From Pseudomonadota bacterium (lineage in GTDB: Bacteria > Pseudomonadota > Alphaproteobacteria > Paracaedibacterales > CAIULA01), in NCBI GenBank assembly GCA_021804455.1, contig JAJZHT010000082.1:1-6084 (forward strand): a stretch of DNA of 6,084 nt, written 5' to 3'. The notes beneath the pieces are model-generated. The model was not told where the DNA came from, ran no database searches, and worked only from the letters and a program-made list of their open reading frames with translations. The first letter of the stretch is position 1. The number at the start of each line of letters is the position of its first letter. Made by a program: the position numbers and the translations under genes. Below, piece after piece: positions 5,689 through 6,084 of this stretch.

Positions 5689-5702
5689 AGGGTTTCAACC
5701 CT
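5689..5702. repeat. Short palindrome AGGGTT-TC-AACCCT
   Basis: Six-base arms around TC, upstream of the SD-like site on the plus strand and 75 bases past the stop of the partial gene on the minus strand. No T-run follows on either strand, so an operator is more likely than a terminator. Confidence 0.35.
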
Positions 5703-5742
5703 AAAGAGAATATTCGTTTTGAAAAATCTTAAAGGAGGGATT

Positions 5743-5823
5743 ATGCCAACCTTTGTTAATCGAGGGTTAAAGATCTTTAGATTTTTTTTTGTTTTTCTAA
5801 GAATTCTTGGATTCCCTTGAGTT
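5743..5823 (+). CDS. Doubtful 26-codon ORF with very strong SD
   Basis: AAAGGAGGG (5731-5739) is followed 3 bases later by ATG and a frame of 26 codons reading MPTFVNRGLKIFRFFF and ending RILGFP before TGA. The peptide is basic and hydrophobic in its second half, as in some small membrane peptides. Against it: the SD spacing is short, and from 5777 the frame lies antisense to the end of a real minus-strand gene, whose A9 tract makes the Phe run. It may be a chance frame or a remnant of a lost gene. No family recognised. Confidence 0.2.
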
Positions 5824-6084
5824 CTTTTGCAGTTCTAAAGGGGATAGCATCTGTATCGGTTAATTCCAAATTTAATTCTTTTCTGAGTCGATTTCGTAAG
5901 GACTTTAACAAGGGGTCAAAAGGGGCATTTTGGCCAAGAATAAGATGAAGTTTGTCAATTTCTTCTTTGGTTCCATAAAGTTGTATCATAGCAATCGCCT
6001 CTTCTAGATTTTTTTGCAGCTCGAAATTTTTTTCATTTTCTGGATCACGAGCCACGCCCATGGCAATCTGCCTATAAACATTGA
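5777..6084 (-). CDS. Helical protein of unknown function, C-terminal part (cut by window edge)
   Basis: The frame is open to the right edge (about 101 residues visible, beginning NVYRQIA), so an ATG at 6061, which has no good SD, may be internal rather than the start. The visible part is predicted helical: VYRQIAMGVARDPENEKNF, then LEEAIAMIQLYGTKEEIDKL, then FDPLLKSLRNRLRKELNL. This arrangement, an AIAMIQLYG helix followed by LLKSLRNRLRKEL, recalls C-terminal domains of uncharacterised bacterial proteins often anchored by an N-terminal membrane helix, but I cannot name the family, and the anchor, if any, would lie outside the window. The C-terminus (FLEKQKKI) is Lys-rich and contains an A9 tract just before the stop. 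No clear terminator follows, and 350 bases separate it from the KGG gene. Confidence 0.65.
   Translation of the reverse strand, partial: NVYRQIAMGVARDPENEKNFELQKNLEEAIAMIQLYGTKEEIDKLHLILGQNAPFDPLLKSLRNRLRKELNLELTDTDAIPFRTAKELKGIQEFLEKQKKI

Larger units (their letters stand above)
5427..5776. other. Gene-free AT-rich region upstream of the KGG gene
   Basis: No convincing protein gene except a doubtful 26-codon frame near its right end. It holds a candidate minus-strand promoter for the KGG gene, two short hairpins (5611-5629 and 5689-5702) and a strong SD-like AAAGGAGGG at 5731-5739 on the plus strand. No tRNA or known riboswitch is recognisable. Confidence 0.5.

Noticed and set aside
1..6084. 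CRISPR array, tRNA, rRNA or insertion sequence
   Set aside because: No regularly spaced repeats, cloverleaf, rRNA-like segment, transposase or terminal inverted repeats were seen.

Overview
AT-rich bacterial window with mostly minus-strand genes. Signal peptides, a lipobox lipoprotein, Shine-Dalgarno (SD) sites and a secreted protein with 12 cysteines point to a Gram-negative bacterium. An alphaproteobacterial, possibly host-associated lineage is my impression only; there is no rRNA or marker gene here to place it.

Layout. Left (1-1606, minus): two membrane transporters overlap at a TTGA junction. The upstream gene is a dicarboxylate/amino acid:cation symporter (401-1606). The downstream gene is an EamA/DMT-type transporter that starts at TTG and is cut by the left edge. 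A gene-free stretch (1607-1984) holds a GC-richer block with short direct repeats and an AT-rich promoter-like zone. Centre (1985-3577, plus): one long secreted protein of unknown function, starting at GTG, with Gln/Pro-rich low complexity, a Cys cluster and a C-terminal Asn-Pro repeat, closed by a strong intrinsic terminator. Right (3673-6084, minus), in transcription order: a partial helical protein cut by the right edge, a 350-base gene-free stretch, a KGG-repeat stress-type protein, a DUF2795-type protein, a small secreted beta-rich protein whose signal peptide is split off by a frameshift in an A9 tract, and a PDZ-domain lipoprotein that converges on the plus-strand gene.

How they may work together. 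The two transporters look co-translated and probably serve nutrient or metabolite exchange. KGG and DUF2795 proteins are small, soluble and hydrophilic; KGG relatives are stress-induced, so this pair may be a stress module. The secreted small protein, the PDZ lipoprotein and the large Cys-rich protein all act in or beyond the cell envelope, but nothing in the sequence proves a joint function.

Most notable point: the start codon is followed at once by a 9-base homopolymer in two separate genes (T9 in the symporter, A9 in the small secreted protein). In the second, the tract puts the signal peptide out of frame. This suggests slippage-based switching, transcriptional slippage or a sequencing error. 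I see no clearly novel multi-gene system.
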